DNA from: Marivita sp.
GTDB taxonomy: Bacteria > Pseudomonadota > Alphaproteobacteria > Rhodobacterales > Rhodobacteraceae
Assembly (NCBI RefSeq): GCF_020055675.1
Contig: NZ_JAIPUS010000019.1
Coordinates: forward strand, 1 to 62,055
DNA: 62,055 nucleotides
Reading direction: 5' to 3'
Each line of letters opens with the position of its first letter. Within the stretch, counting starts at the first letter, position 1. A program made the translations under genes and the position numbers. Under the pieces are notes generated by a model that was given only the letters and a program-made list of their open reading frames with translations, was not told the origin of the DNA and made no database searches. Below, piece after piece: positions 43,161-51,845 of this stretch.

Positions 43161-44186
43161 TCAGTCTGTGCTGAGCAGGCCTTCGGCTTCGAGGAAGGCC
43201 GTCAGAGTGTCATACACTTTTTGTGCATCCGCCGACTCCGAAGCTGCTTTTTCCCACTCGCCCATGGCGATGGCACGGAACTTTGCGCGCTCTTCGGCGG
43301 GCCAGTCGTGGATCGTCGCACCCTGGGCCTTGGCTTCTTCGATCGCTGCGGCATCTTTCGCGTCGACGGCGGCCATCTGGCGTTCGGCGACGTCGGCAAC
43401 CGAGTCTTCGAAGATCTGCTGGATGTCCGCGGGGAACGAATCCCATGTGCTCTTGTTGATCGACACTTCGATCAGCGGCATCGAGTGGAAGCCGGGATAG
43501 ACGGGATGCTGTGCGATCTCGTGCAGACCCTGCGACTGGTTGACGTGGAAGACGCTGTAGTCCGCCGCATCGACAACACCTTTGTCAAGCGCCGTGAACA
43601 CCTCAGACGTGGGAAGGTTCACCGGCGACGCACCCGCCGCACCGAACACCCGCTGAACAAGGCCGGCCGGGGCCCGCAGCTTCAGCCCTTCAAGATCGGC
43701 CACACCCTCGAGCGGAACGTCAGAGACGAAAGCCTCCAGGCCGGGCGTCGACGCACCGACAAAGTGAGTCCCGTAGGGTTCCACCAGCTCGTTCATGAGC
43801 TCCTTGCCGCCGCCTTCGCTGAAGAATTTCAGCATTTCGCGCGGATCGGACCAGGCACCGGTCGGGTTGCCGATCAGGCCGAACGCCGGGTCCTTGCCCG
43901 CGAAATAGGACGTGTCCGTGACGTGACCGTCAAGAATGCCCGCACCGACGGCATCGAGCGTTTCCTGAAAGTCGACGACCGAGCCAACCGACATCATCGT
44001 GACTTCGACCCGGCCATCGGTCAGATCGCTCATCCCTTCTGCCCATGCCTGCCACAGCTGGTAGTTGGGATCACCCGCCGGATCGCTTGACTGCATCTGC
44101 AGCGTGAAGTCCTGCGCCATCGCGCCGGATGCGACAAGCGCAACCAGGGCAGCCGACAGGGTACTTTTAGTTGCTATCGATTTCAT
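43161..44186 (-). CDS. dctP: TRAP transporter substrate-binding protein DctP
   Basis: 341 residues with a signal peptide (to about ASGAMAQ, residue 25) and a DctP-type binding protein. The family's long central motif is LKLRAPAGLVQRVFGAAGAS near 165-185, containing the carboxylate-binding Arg, followed by NLPTSEVFTALDKGVVDAAD. It presents the sugar acid or lactone to DctQM. The sequence is of the DctP clade that binds sugar or keto acids, but the ligand cannot be told from motifs. First gene of the dctPQM-SGNH unit and divergent from the GntR gene. Confidence 0.92.
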   Translation of the reverse strand: MKSIATKSTLSAALVALVASGAMAQDFTLQMQSSDPAGDPNYQLWQAWAEGMSDLTDGRVEVTMMSVGSVVDFQETLDAVGAGILDGHVTDTSYFAGKDPAFGLIGNPTGAWSDPREMLKFFSEGGGKELMNELVEPYGTHFVGASTPGLEAFVSDVPLEGVADLEGLKLRAPAGLVQRVFGAAGASPVNLPTSEVFTALDKGVVDAADYSVFHVNQSQGLHEIAQHPVYPGFHSMPLIEVSINKSTWDSFPADIQQIFEDSVADVAERQMAAVDAKDAAAIEEAKAQGATIHDWPAEERAKFRAIAMGEWEKAASESADAQKVYDTLTAFLEAEGLLSTD

Positions 44187-44543
44187 AGTTCTTCCTCCCA
44201 GAGTATTTCTCTAAACGTGATGACGGTCACGACAGAACGCCGGACGGTTCATCTGGTGAAACAGTGAAGACACTGCGGCGCGGTGTCAATGCGTGTTTCC
44301 GGGTCATTTTCCCTTATTTTCAATGAGTTACACTGCTCATAGATAGCCTGCATGGCTGCGAACGACACGGCCGCTCGTGGTTGGTTGATAACCGCCCCCG
44401 GAGCCTCCGGAGACACGCGTGACAAGACCACCGAATGCGCGCATAACAATGGCAGAAGCTACGTTAGCGAGGGGTGCCTCGACAGACAATAGCTTTTTGG
44501 CATACCAAATGAAAGTCTGAAACATGAGCCTGAAATCAAAAAC
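44187..44543. promoter_or_regulatory. Divergent dctP/gntR intergenic region
   Basis: A 357-base gene-free stretch between the divergent dctP and gntR starts. It holds a 13-base palindrome CCGGAG-C-CTCCGG at 44398-44410 and the fourth GntR-type operator near 44498. No other gene is visible. Confidence 0.6.
44496..44509. promoter_or_regulatory. GntR-type operator (copy 4), one mismatch
   Basis: TTTGGCATACCAAA: the shared core with one change (T to C), 35 bases before the GntR start. It suggests weak autoregulation and possibly control of dctP. Confidence 0.65.
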
Positions 44544-45242
44544 ATGACCCCGTCATCCACGCTGCCAGAACAGATCGCCACGCACCTGCGCCGCAATATC
44601 CTGCGCGGCGTTCTCGCGCCCGGCGATCCGATCAAGGAACGGGACAACGCGCTTGAAATGGGTGTCAGCCGCACCCCCCTGCGGGAGGCCGTGCGCATTC
44701 TCGCCAAGGAAGGCCTCGTGATTTTGCGCCCGGCGCGCAGCCCCGTTGTGGCCGATCCATCGCTGGAAGAGGCGCGGGCTTCGGTCGAGGTGCTACAGGC
44801 GCTTGAAACCCTGTCCGGCGAACTCGCCTGCCGCAATGCCTCGGACGCCGAGATCGCCGAGATCCGCCGCATCTTCGAACAGCACAGCAGCCTGAGCAAA
44901 ACCGCCGAGGGTGATGCGCTGATCGATCTGTTCGAAGTGGACATGGCCTTTCACACCGCCATCGCGCGGGCCTCGCACAATCCGGCACTGGCCGAAACGC
45001 ACGCCGCTTTTCTTGCGCGGATGTGGCGGCAACGCTACCTCTCTGCCGTTCAACGGCGTGCCCGGGACCGGGTCCACCATCAGCACGAGAACATCGTGCT
45101 CGGGCTCGAAGCGCGCGATCCGAAACGCGTCGGCGCCGAGATCAACGCGCATATCTCCGCGCTGATCAACAATCTTGTCCGCCTCTACGCGGCGCGCGAC
45201 GCAGGTCAGGAGATAACCAGTCATGAAAAGGGTATCGAGTGA
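44544..45242 (+). CDS. GntR-family (FadR/FCD) transcriptional regulator
   Basis: 232 residues. The N-terminal winged helix-turn-helix reads IATHLRRNILRGVLAPGDPI and RDNALEMGVSRTPLREAVRI. The C-terminal FCD domain has metal-ligand positions D-x3-H in FEVDMAFHTAIARASHN and later His residues in VHHQHENI and INAHISALI. FCD regulators bind sugar acids or similar carboxylates. It is next to the TRAP genes, and a common palindrome precedes all transcription units of the cluster, so it is very likely the local repressor. Confidence 0.92.
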   Translation: MTPSSTLPEQIATHLRRNILRGVLAPGDPIKERDNALEMGVSRTPLREAVRILAKEGLVILRPARSPVVADPSLEEARASVEVLQALETLSGELACRNASDAEIAEIRRIFEQHSSLSKTAEGDALIDLFEVDMAFHTAIARASHNPALAETHAAFLARMWRQRYLSAVQRRARDRVHHQHENIVLGLEARDPKRVGAEINAHISALINNLVRLYAARDAGQEITSHEKGIE

Positions 45243-45385
45243 CATCTTGCCGGCAATCATCGGCAGCGGTGGCCTGAAATTCCCCTGCGCGCAACGCCCG
45301 CCGGGAAAAAGATCACCTCGCGCGACGGGGCCTGTCATGGGCGGGCTCTCGCTCTGGCCTGACTGCGGGGGGCTCGGGTGGCCAC

Positions 45386-45418
45386 GAAAAAAGGGCGCCG
45401 CCGGAACCGGCGACGCCC
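45386..45418 (-). terminator. Intrinsic terminator after the KGSADH gene
   Basis: On the minus strand a 12-base-pair GC stem (45418-45407 with 45404-45393, one G-U pair) and a 2-base loop are followed by six T residues (45392-45387). It lies ~20 bases after the stop of the dehydrogenase gene and ends the chvE-ggu operon. Confidence 0.85.
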
Positions 45419-45440
45419 CCCGAATCACAACCCGAACGCC

Positions 45441-46958
45441 TTAGTCGCGCAGATCGGCAGGCAGCAGGTCCTGCGGCATGTTCTGGTAGCAGACCGGACG
45501 CAGGAACCGGCGGATCGCCAGCGTGCCGACGCTGGTCGCGCCAAAGTTGGTCGAGGCCGGGAACGGCCCGCCGTGCACCATCGCATCCGCCACTTCCACG
45601 CCGGTCGGGAAGCCGTTGACCAGCACGCGGCCCGCCTTGCGTTCCAATACCGGCACCAGCGGACGGGCGGCATCGGTATCGCCGCTGTCCATCTGCAACG
45701 TTGCCGTCAGCTGGCCGTGCAGCCCGCGCGCGATCTGTGCCACCTGGGCTGCGTCCCTGGCCCGCACGACGATACCGGCGGGGCCGAACATTTCCTCGGC
45801 CAGTTCGGGATGCGCCAGCCAGTCGTCGCCCGACACCTCGAACATCGCGGGCGCGCCCTTGCGCCCCTCGCAGGCGGTGCGGACATGGGCTTTCAACCCG
45901 TCAATGCCCGCGACCTTGGACGTGCTTGACTGGTAGCCCTTGGCGACGCCGCCGGTCAGCATCGGTTGCGCCTCGACGCCAGACAAAGCCTCGGCCGCGG
46001 CGGATACGAAGGCATCCGCGCCCTCGCCCTCTTGCAGGATCACGACGCCGGGGTTGGTGCAGAACTGCCCCACGCCCATCGTCAGCGACCCGGCCCAGGC
46101 GGTGCCGATGTCACCGCCGCGCGCGGACTGCGCGGCAGGCATCACGAAGACCGGGTTGATGGCCCCCAGCTCGCCGTAGAAGGGGATCGGCTCGTCACGG
46201 CTCATCGCCAGATCGAACAGCGCCTTGCCACCCCCGAAGGACCCGGTAAAGCCCACGGCACGAGTGAGCGGGTGCAGCACCAGCGCTTCGCCCGCCTCGG
46301 TGGTGTTGGACTGCACGAAACCGAAAACGCCCTTGGGCATCCCGGTCTTTTCGATTGCCGCATGGATCGCCTGCGCGACTAGCTCGCCGCAGCCGGGGTG
46401 ACCGGGATGGCCCTTGTAGACGACCGGGCAGCCCGCAGCCAGCGCGGCAGCGGTATCGCCACCGGCGGTGGAAAAGGCCAGCGGGAAGTTCGACGCGCCG
46501 AAGACACCCACAGGACCCAGAGGCCGCTGGATCATCCGCAGATCGGGGCGCGGCATCGGCTGGCGGTCGGGCAGAGCCGCGTCATGGCGACGGTCAAGAT
46601 AGTCGCCCGCGCGGATGTGGCTGGCGAACAGGCGGATCTGGTTCGCGGTGCGCGGCAACTCCACCGACCGCAGGCGCGGCTCGGGCAGGCCGGTTTCGGC
46701 CATGCCCGTTTCGGTAATGGCATCGACACGCGCTTCGATCTCTTCGGCGATGGCGTCCAGAAACGCCGCCCGTTCGTCGCGGCTGGTCCAGCCGTAGGTT
46801 TCAAAGGCGGTTTCGGCGGCCTGCATGGCCGCGTCGATCTCGGCCTTGCCACCGTTGAAGACAGTCATCGGGTCGCCCGTGACGGGGTCGGATTCAAAGG
46901 TATTGCCGCCCTCTGTCCAGGTTCCGTCGATCAGGTGGCGTCCAGTCAGGTCGGTCAT
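45441..46958 (-). CDS. 2-Oxoglutarate semialdehyde (2,5-dioxovalerate) dehydrogenase
   Basis: 505 residues of the aldehyde dehydrogenase superfamily. Catalytic C300 lies in GVGQFCTNPG, general base E263 in YGELGAINPV, K182 in VVYKGHPGHPG, and SNFPLAFSTAGGDTAAAL marks the KGSADH group. It oxidises 2-oxoglutarate semialdehyde to 2-oxoglutarate, the last step of the oxidative pentose (Weimberg-type) route. Last gene of the chvE-ggu operon with a terminator right behind it. Confidence 0.9.
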   Translation of the reverse strand: MTDLTGRHLIDGTWTEGGNTFESDPVTGDPMTVFNGGKAEIDAAMQAAETAFETYGWTSRDERAAFLDAIAEEIEARVDAITETGMAETGLPEPRLRSVELPRTANQIRLFASHIRAGDYLDRRHDAALPDRQPMPRPDLRMIQRPLGPVGVFGASNFPLAFSTAGGDTAAALAAGCPVVYKGHPGHPGCGELVAQAIHAAIEKTGMPKGVFGFVQSNTTEAGEALVLHPLTRAVGFTGSFGGGKALFDLAMSRDEPIPFYGELGAINPVFVMPAAQSARGGDIGTAWAGSLTMGVGQFCTNPGVVILQEGEGADAFVSAAAEALSGVEAQPMLTGGVAKGYQSSTSKVAGIDGLKAHVRTACEGRKGAPAMFEVSGDDWLAHPELAEEMFGPAGIVVRARDAAQVAQIARGLHGQLTATLQMDSGDTDAARPLVPVLERKAGRVLVNGFPTGVEVADAMVHGGPFPASTNFGATSVGTLAIRRFLRPVCYQNMPQDLLPADLRD

Positions 46959-46975
46959 AAATTGCTCCGTTCAGG

Positions 46976-47911
46976 TCAGTCGTGAAACGGGTCGTCCGCA
47001 ATGCGGCGGCCCAGCATGAAAGCATCGGCGACATGGATCAGCGGGCTGCTGTCCACATCCGATTGGCCCTGCGCGACAAGCGTCGCGAAGTGCCGGTACA
47101 GGTCGGGGTATTCGCCCGGTTCGGTCAGCGTCTGTTCCGCACCATCGAGGAACAATCGCGATCCGCCTTCGATCAGCCGCAGGGCACCGGCGTCGGTCTC
47201 GACCGCGATCTCCCAGATTTCGCCGCCGTCCTGCCGCCAGTCAAAACCGGCGCTGGCGTCGATATCCTCCCCATCGGTAAAGGTCAGATCGGCTGCGATG
47301 GGGGTGTCACGGTTCGCCGGAAAGGTCAAATCCGCCGCCGTCAGGTGCAGCGGCACCGGGCAGATCGCCGTGAGGATCGACAGCGCGTTGATGCCGGGAT
47401 CAAAGACGCCCAAGCCACCCGGTTCCCAGATCCAGTCCTGACCGGGGTGCCATTTGCGCACGTCTTCCTTCCAGTCGATGCGGATCCGGGTGACGTGCTT
47501 GTCCGCCAGCCAGTCCCGCGCGGGGGCCACCCCTGCCGCATGGCGCGAATGCCACGTGGCAAACAGGGTCACACCGGCGTCACGCGCCAGCGCCTCCAGC
47601 GTCCGCACCTCGGCCAGCGTGGCACCGGGCGGCTTTTCCAGCATCACGTGACGGCCCGCCGCGATGGCCGCCTTGGCGGCGGCAAAGCGCGGCAGGGGCG
47701 GCATGCAGAGCGACAGCGCGGTGATATCGGACCGCGCGTCCAGCAAGGCGTCGACGGTGTCGAAATTCTCGACGCCGCCCACACCGCCTGACCGGCTGAC
47801 CGTCGCGGCCAGGTCATAGCGCGGGTCATTGGCAAGGGCCGGGATATGCTGGTCGCGGGCGATCTTGCCCACGCCGACGATGGCGATCTTGATGGGGTCA
47901 GTGGCTGTCAC
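46976..47911 (-). CDS. Gfo/Idh/MocA-family sugar 1-dehydrogenase
   Basis: 311 residues, the length of D-galactose/L-arabinose 1-dehydrogenases. The Rossmann motif is IKIAIVGVGKIARDQHIPAL; VMLEKPPGATLAE has the conserved Lys-Pro; WEPGGLGVFDPGINALSIL has the catalytic Asp/His-like region. I chose GTG at 47911, which has AGGTG six bases ahead, overlaps the dehydratase stop by 14 bases, and gives the family length; an upstream ATG adds non-family sequence. It would oxidise the aldose to the lactone. Confidence 0.85.
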   Translation of the reverse strand: MTATDPIKIAIVGVGKIARDQHIPALANDPRYDLAATVSRSGGVGGVENFDTVDALLDARSDITALSLCMPPLPRFAAAKAAIAAGRHVMLEKPPGATLAEVRTLEALARDAGVTLFATWHSRHAAGVAPARDWLADKHVTRIRIDWKEDVRKWHPGQDWIWEPGGLGVFDPGINALSILTAICPVPLHLTAADLTFPANRDTPIAADLTFTDGEDIDASAGFDWRQDGGEIWEIAVETDAGALRLIEGGSRLFLDGAEQTLTEPGEYPDLYRHFATLVAQGQSDVDSSPLIHVADAFMLGRRIADDPFHD

Positions 47912-49640
47912 GGGGCACCTCGTTTCCACGGCATCCCTTGAGAAAATCGAAGTCCGCGCCGGTATCGGCCCCTTCGACATGGTCATGGAACAGCTTGGTA
48001 TAGCCGCTATCCGGTCCGTCCGTCGCGGGTGTCCATGCCGCCAGCCGGTCCGCCAGTTCCGCATCGGAAACATCCAGATGCAGCTTTCGGTTCGGCACGT
48101 CCAGTTCGATCATGTCGCCCGTCCGCACCACGGCCAGCGGTCCACCCACCGCCGCCTCGGGCGCGGTATGCAGAACCACGGTGCCATAGGCGGTGCCCGA
48201 CATGCGCGCGTCCGAGATGCGGACCATGTCGGTGATCCCCTTCTTCAGCACCTTGGGCGGCAGGCCCATGTTGCCAACCTCGGCCATGCCCGGATAGCCC
48301 TTGGGGCCGCAGTTCTTCATCACCATGACGCAGGTCTCGTCGATGTCCAGCGCATCGTCGTTGATCCGCGCCTTGTAGTCGTCGATATCCTCGAACACGA
48401 CCGCACGGCCCCGATGCTGCATCAGCGCCGGCGTCGCAGCAGATGGTTTGAGGACCGCCCCCTTGGGAGCGAGGTTGCCCTTCAGCACCGCGATGCCGCC
48501 CTTTTCCGTCAGCGGCTTGTCCACCGGCCGGATCACGTCCTCGTTCCAGTTCTGTGCGTCCTTGACCTCGTCCCAGATGCCGCCACCCGAGACGGTCAGC
48601 GCGTCGCGGTGCAGCATCCCCGCCTCGCCCAGCCGTTTCAGAACAACAGGCAGGCCACCGGCATAGAAGAACTCTTCCATCAGGTATTTGCCCGAGGGCA
48701 TCATGTTCACAATCGTCGGCACCTCGCGGCCCAGCCGGTCCCAGTCGTCGAGCGTCAGATCGACACCGCATCGCCCCGCCATCGCGAGCATATGCACCAC
48801 GGCATTCGTGGACCCGCCGATCGCGCCATTGACGCGGATCGCGTTCTCAAACGCCTCTTTCGTCATCACGTCCGACGGCTTCAGGTCGTCCTTGACCATC
48901 TGCACGATGCGCCGCCCGGTCAACTGCGCCATGACCCGCCGGCGCGCATCGACGGCGGGGATCGCGGCATTGCCCGACAGCGCCATTCCAAGCGCCTCGG
49001 CCATGCTGGCCATGGTGCTGGCGGTGCCCATCGTGTTGCAGGTGCCCGAAGAGCGGCTCATTGCCTGCTCGGCCTCAAGGAAATCTTCCTGGCTCATCTT
49101 GCCGGCCTTGATGTCCTCGGACATCTGCCACAGCGCGGTGCCCGACCCGACCCGTTCACCCCGGAACCAGCCGTTCAGCATCGGTCCGCCGGTCACGACG
49201 ATGGACGGAATGTCGGTGCTGGCAGCCCCCATCATCAGGCTGGGCGTGGTCTTGTCGCAGCCGACCAGCAGCACGGCGCCGTCGATGGGCTGGGCGCGCA
49301 TCGTTTCTTCGACCGCCATGGCGGCAAGGTTGCGATACATCATCGCCGTGGGGCGAAAGGTGTTCTCGGAGGCGCTGAACACCGGCACCTCCAGCGGAAA
49401 GCCCCCGGCCTCCCAGATGCCGGCCTTCACCTTTTCGGCCAGCTCGCGCAGGTGGCCGTTGCAAGGCGTCAGATCGGACCACGTGTTGAGGATGCCGATC
49501 ACGGGCCGCCCGTCGAACAGGTCGTGCGGGTAGCCTTGGTTCTTGAGCCAGCCACGGTGGTAGATGTTGTCGCGGCTCGTGCCGCCATACCATTCCTGCG
49601 ACCGCAGCTTGCGGGGCCATTCGGCGGGTTGGAACGTCAT
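47898..49640 (-). CDS. IlvD/Edd-family aldonate (arabinonate/galactonate-type) dehydratase
   Basis: 580 residues. Cluster cysteines lie in LTPCNGHLRELAEKV, LVGCDKTTPSLM and [13 protein letters not shown], and the active-site Ser in DARMSGTAYGTVVLHTAPEA. It is of the aldonate dehydratase type and dehydrates the sugar acid to the 2-keto-3-deoxy form. It overlaps gguC by ATGA upstream and the Gfo/Idh gene downstream. A second paralogue lies at 31769-33547 in the GntR regulon and differs clearly, so the two probably have different substrates. Confidence 0.88.
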   Translation of the reverse strand: MTFQPAEWPRKLRSQEWYGGTSRDNIYHRGWLKNQGYPHDLFDGRPVIGILNTWSDLTPCNGHLRELAEKVKAGIWEAGGFPLEVPVFSASENTFRPTAMMYRNLAAMAVEETMRAQPIDGAVLLVGCDKTTPSLMMGAASTDIPSIVVTGGPMLNGWFRGERVGSGTALWQMSEDIKAGKMSQEDFLEAEQAMSRSSGTCNTMGTASTMASMAEALGMALSGNAAIPAVDARRRVMAQLTGRRIVQMVKDDLKPSDVMTKEAFENAIRVNGAIGGSTNAVVHMLAMAGRCGVDLTLDDWDRLGREVPTIVNMMPSGKYLMEEFFYAGGLPVVLKRLGEAGMLHRDALTVSGGGIWDEVKDAQNWNEDVIRPVDKPLTEKGGIAVLKGNLAPKGAVLKPSAATPALMQHRGRAVVFEDIDDYKARINDDALDIDETCVMVMKNCGPKGYPGMAEVGNMGLPPKVLKKGITDMVRISDARMSGTAYGTVVLHTAPEAAVGGPLAVVRTGDMIELDVPNRKLHLDVSDAELADRLAAWTPATDGPDSGYTKLFHDHVEGADTGADFDFLKGCRGNEVPRDSH

Positions 49641-50632
49641 GAAACCACCCGGATTTCGGTCAAAGGTTCCGCGCGGCCCAATGGACGATGCGCCAAGGGA
49701 TTGCGCAGCGGCAGGCCAAATGGCACGGCCTCGATCTCGAACACGTCGCCGTCCTGCGGCGTGATCCCGTCGGCAAAGGACAGGGTCGCGGTGCCGAACA
49801 TATGCACATGCACGTCGCCCGGCTGACGGAACAGATCGTACTTGAAGTGGTGGTGTTCAAGGTTGTGAACCGTGTGCGACATGTTCGCCTCGCCCGACAG
49901 GAACGGCTTTTCGAAGATCACTTCCTCCCCGCGCCGGACGCGGCTGGTGCCTTCGACGCTGTCGGGCAAATCGCCCACCAGCAGTTCCGGTCCGATGGCG
50001 CAGGGGCGCAGCTTGGAATGGGCCAGATACAGATAGTTCTGCCGCTCGGTCACGTGGTCCGAAAACTCGTTGGCCAGCGCAAAGCCGATGCGGCAGGGCG
50101 TGCCGTCGGCGGCGATGATGTAGACGCCCGCGATCTCGGGCTCTTCGCCACCGTCCAGCGCAAAGGCCGGGCTCGGCAGCGGCGCACCGGGCGCGACCAG
50201 CGCCGCCCCGGTGCCTTTGTAGAACCATTCGGGCTGCACGCCCGCCACACCGTTGGCAGGCTTGCCACCCTCGACGCCCATGCGGAACATCTTCATCGAA
50301 TCCGTCTCGTCCTCGGGCTTCTTGCTGTGCATCGCGGCCCGCGTGGACGCCGACCCCAGATGCGTCAGCCCGGTTCCGGTCAGATGCAGGTGCGCGGGGT
50401 CCGGATGGGTCAGCGGCGGCAGCATCCGCCCCTCCTGCGCCAGCTGCTCCAGATCGACGGCCCCGTTCAGCCCCAGTGACAGGACATGGTCGCGGAGCGA
50501 CACGCCTTGGGCAATCGCCTCTTGCGCGATCTCGTAAAGCGACAGCGTCGTCTTGACGTCATAGGCCTCCGAGCCGTGACGGGCGACCAGCTGCGTGCGT
50601 CCATCATCGGTCTTGTATTGCGAAAGCAGCAT
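49637..50632 (-). CDS. gguC: GguC/AraD1-family FAH-fold protein
   Basis: 331 residues of the FAH superfamily group found with ChvE-GguAB transporters. The metal-site segments are GEEPEIAGVYIIAADG and IGFALANEFSDHVTERQNY, and a His-rich VHNLEHHHFKYD follows near the end. No DHDPS-like KDP dehydratase is present in this operon, so this protein is the best candidate for converting the 2-keto-3-deoxy pentonate to 2-oxoglutarate semialdehyde. That role is inference. Starts four bases after the gguB stop. Confidence 0.85.
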   Translation of the reverse strand: MLLSQYKTDDGRTQLVARHGSEAYDVKTTLSLYEIAQEAIAQGVSLRDHVLSLGLNGAVDLEQLAQEGRMLPPLTHPDPAHLHLTGTGLTHLGSASTRAAMHSKKPEDETDSMKMFRMGVEGGKPANGVAGVQPEWFYKGTGAALVAPGAPLPSPAFALDGGEEPEIAGVYIIAADGTPCRIGFALANEFSDHVTERQNYLYLAHSKLRPCAIGPELLVGDLPDSVEGTSRVRRGEEVIFEKPFLSGEANMSHTVHNLEHHHFKYDLFRQPGDVHVHMFGTATLSFADGITPQDGDVFEIEAVPFGLPLRNPLAHRPLGRAEPLTEIRVVS

Positions 50633-50636
50633 GTGC

Positions 50637-51845
50637 TTATCCTTTCTTCTTGTTCATGACGTCGAAGATCACGGCGGCCAGCAGCACCAGACCCTTGATC
50701 ACCTGCTGGTAATCGATGCCGATCCCCAGAATGGACATGCCGTTGTTCATGACCCCCATGATAAACGCCCCGATCACGGCCCCGACGACTGTGCCGACAC
50801 CGCCCGCCATAGACGCGCCGCCGATAAAGACCGCCGCGATCACGTCAAGCTCGAACGCAGCGCCCGCCTTGGGCGTCGCCGTGTTCAGACGCGCGGCAAA
50901 GACCAGACCGGCCAAAGCCGCGAGCATCCCCATGTTGGCAAAAGTCAGAAAGGTCAATCGCTTGGAGTTGATCCCCGACAGCATTGCCGCCTTTTCGTTT
51001 CCGCCGATGGCATAAAGCCTGCGGCCCGTCGTCGTCCGGTTGGTGACAAAGGAATAGACCGCGATCAGCAACGCCATGACGATAAAGACATTGGGCAGAC
51101 CACGGAACCCGGCCATCAGGAAGCCCAGATAGGTGATGCCGCCAAAGATCAGAAGGGTCTTGAAAATGAAAAACGCGAAGGGCTCTTCCGGGGTGCCGGT
51201 GCGGGCCTGTGCCGCGCGGTTGCGGATCGCCATCCAGGACAGCCCCGCCGCCACGGCAAAGGCGATCAGGAACGAGAACAGGTTGAACCCGGCCATGTTC
51301 AGGAAATCTGGCACGAACCCCGAAGAGATCAGCTGGAACTGCGGCGGGAACGGGCCCACCGACTGACCGGCCAGCAGCCACAGTGTCAGACCCTTGAAGA
51401 CCAGCATTCCCGCGAGCGTCACGATGAACGACGGAATGCGGAAATAGGCAATCCAGAAGCCCTGCGCCGCCCCGATCAGCGCGCCAGCCACAAGGCACAG
51501 CGCACCGGCCAGCAGATAGGGCATGCCCCAGTTGACGATCATCACGGCGGCCAGCGCCCCGATGAAGCCAAGCACCGATCCCACGCTCAGGTCGATATGC
51601 CCCGCCACGATGACCAACAGCATCCCGATCGCCATGATGACGATGTAGGAGTTCTGCAGCACGAGGTTCGTCAGGTTGATCGGCTTGAGAAGAATGCCCC
51701 CCGTCGCGATCTGAAAGAACGCCATGATCGCGATCAGCGCGAACAGGATGCCATATTCGCGCAGGTGGTTTTTCAGAAAGCGCCAGCTTGCGCCGGCCTG
51801 TTGCCCTGCCTTGGCCCCGGCCGAAGTCTCCGTGATCTCGCTCAT
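50637..51845 (-). CDS. gguB: Sugar ABC transporter permease GguB
   Basis: 402 residues, XylH/RbsC-type permease with about ten or more helices. [21 protein letters not shown] (~97-117) is the family's signature loop, and [22 protein letters not shown] lies near the end. Imports the sugar held by ChvE. Overlaps gguA by ATGA. Confidence 0.92.
   Translation of the reverse strand: MSEITETSAGAKAGQQAGASWRFLKNHLREYGILFALIAIMAFFQIATGGILLKPINLTNLVLQNSYIVIMAIGMLLVIVAGHIDLSVGSVLGFIGALAAVMIVNWGMPYLLAGALCLVAGALIGAAQGFWIAYFRIPSFIVTLAGMLVFKGLTLWLLAGQSVGPFPPQFQLISSGFVPDFLNMAGFNLFSFLIAFAVAAGLSWMAIRNRAAQARTGTPEEPFAFFIFKTLLIFGGITYLGFLMAGFRGLPNVFIVMALLIAVYSFVTNRTTTGRRLYAIGGNEKAAMLSGINSKRLTFLTFANMGMLAALAGLVFAARLNTATPKAGAAFELDVIAAVFIGGASMAGGVGTVVGAVIGAFIMGVMNNGMSILGIGIDYQQVIKGLVLLAAVIFDVMNKKKG

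Noticed and set aside
47829-49826. 665-codon plus-strand frame opposite the second IlvD/Edd dehydratase
   Set aside because: Same kind of shadow caused by GC-biased third positions; the sequence is His/Arg/Gly-rich with no domain.
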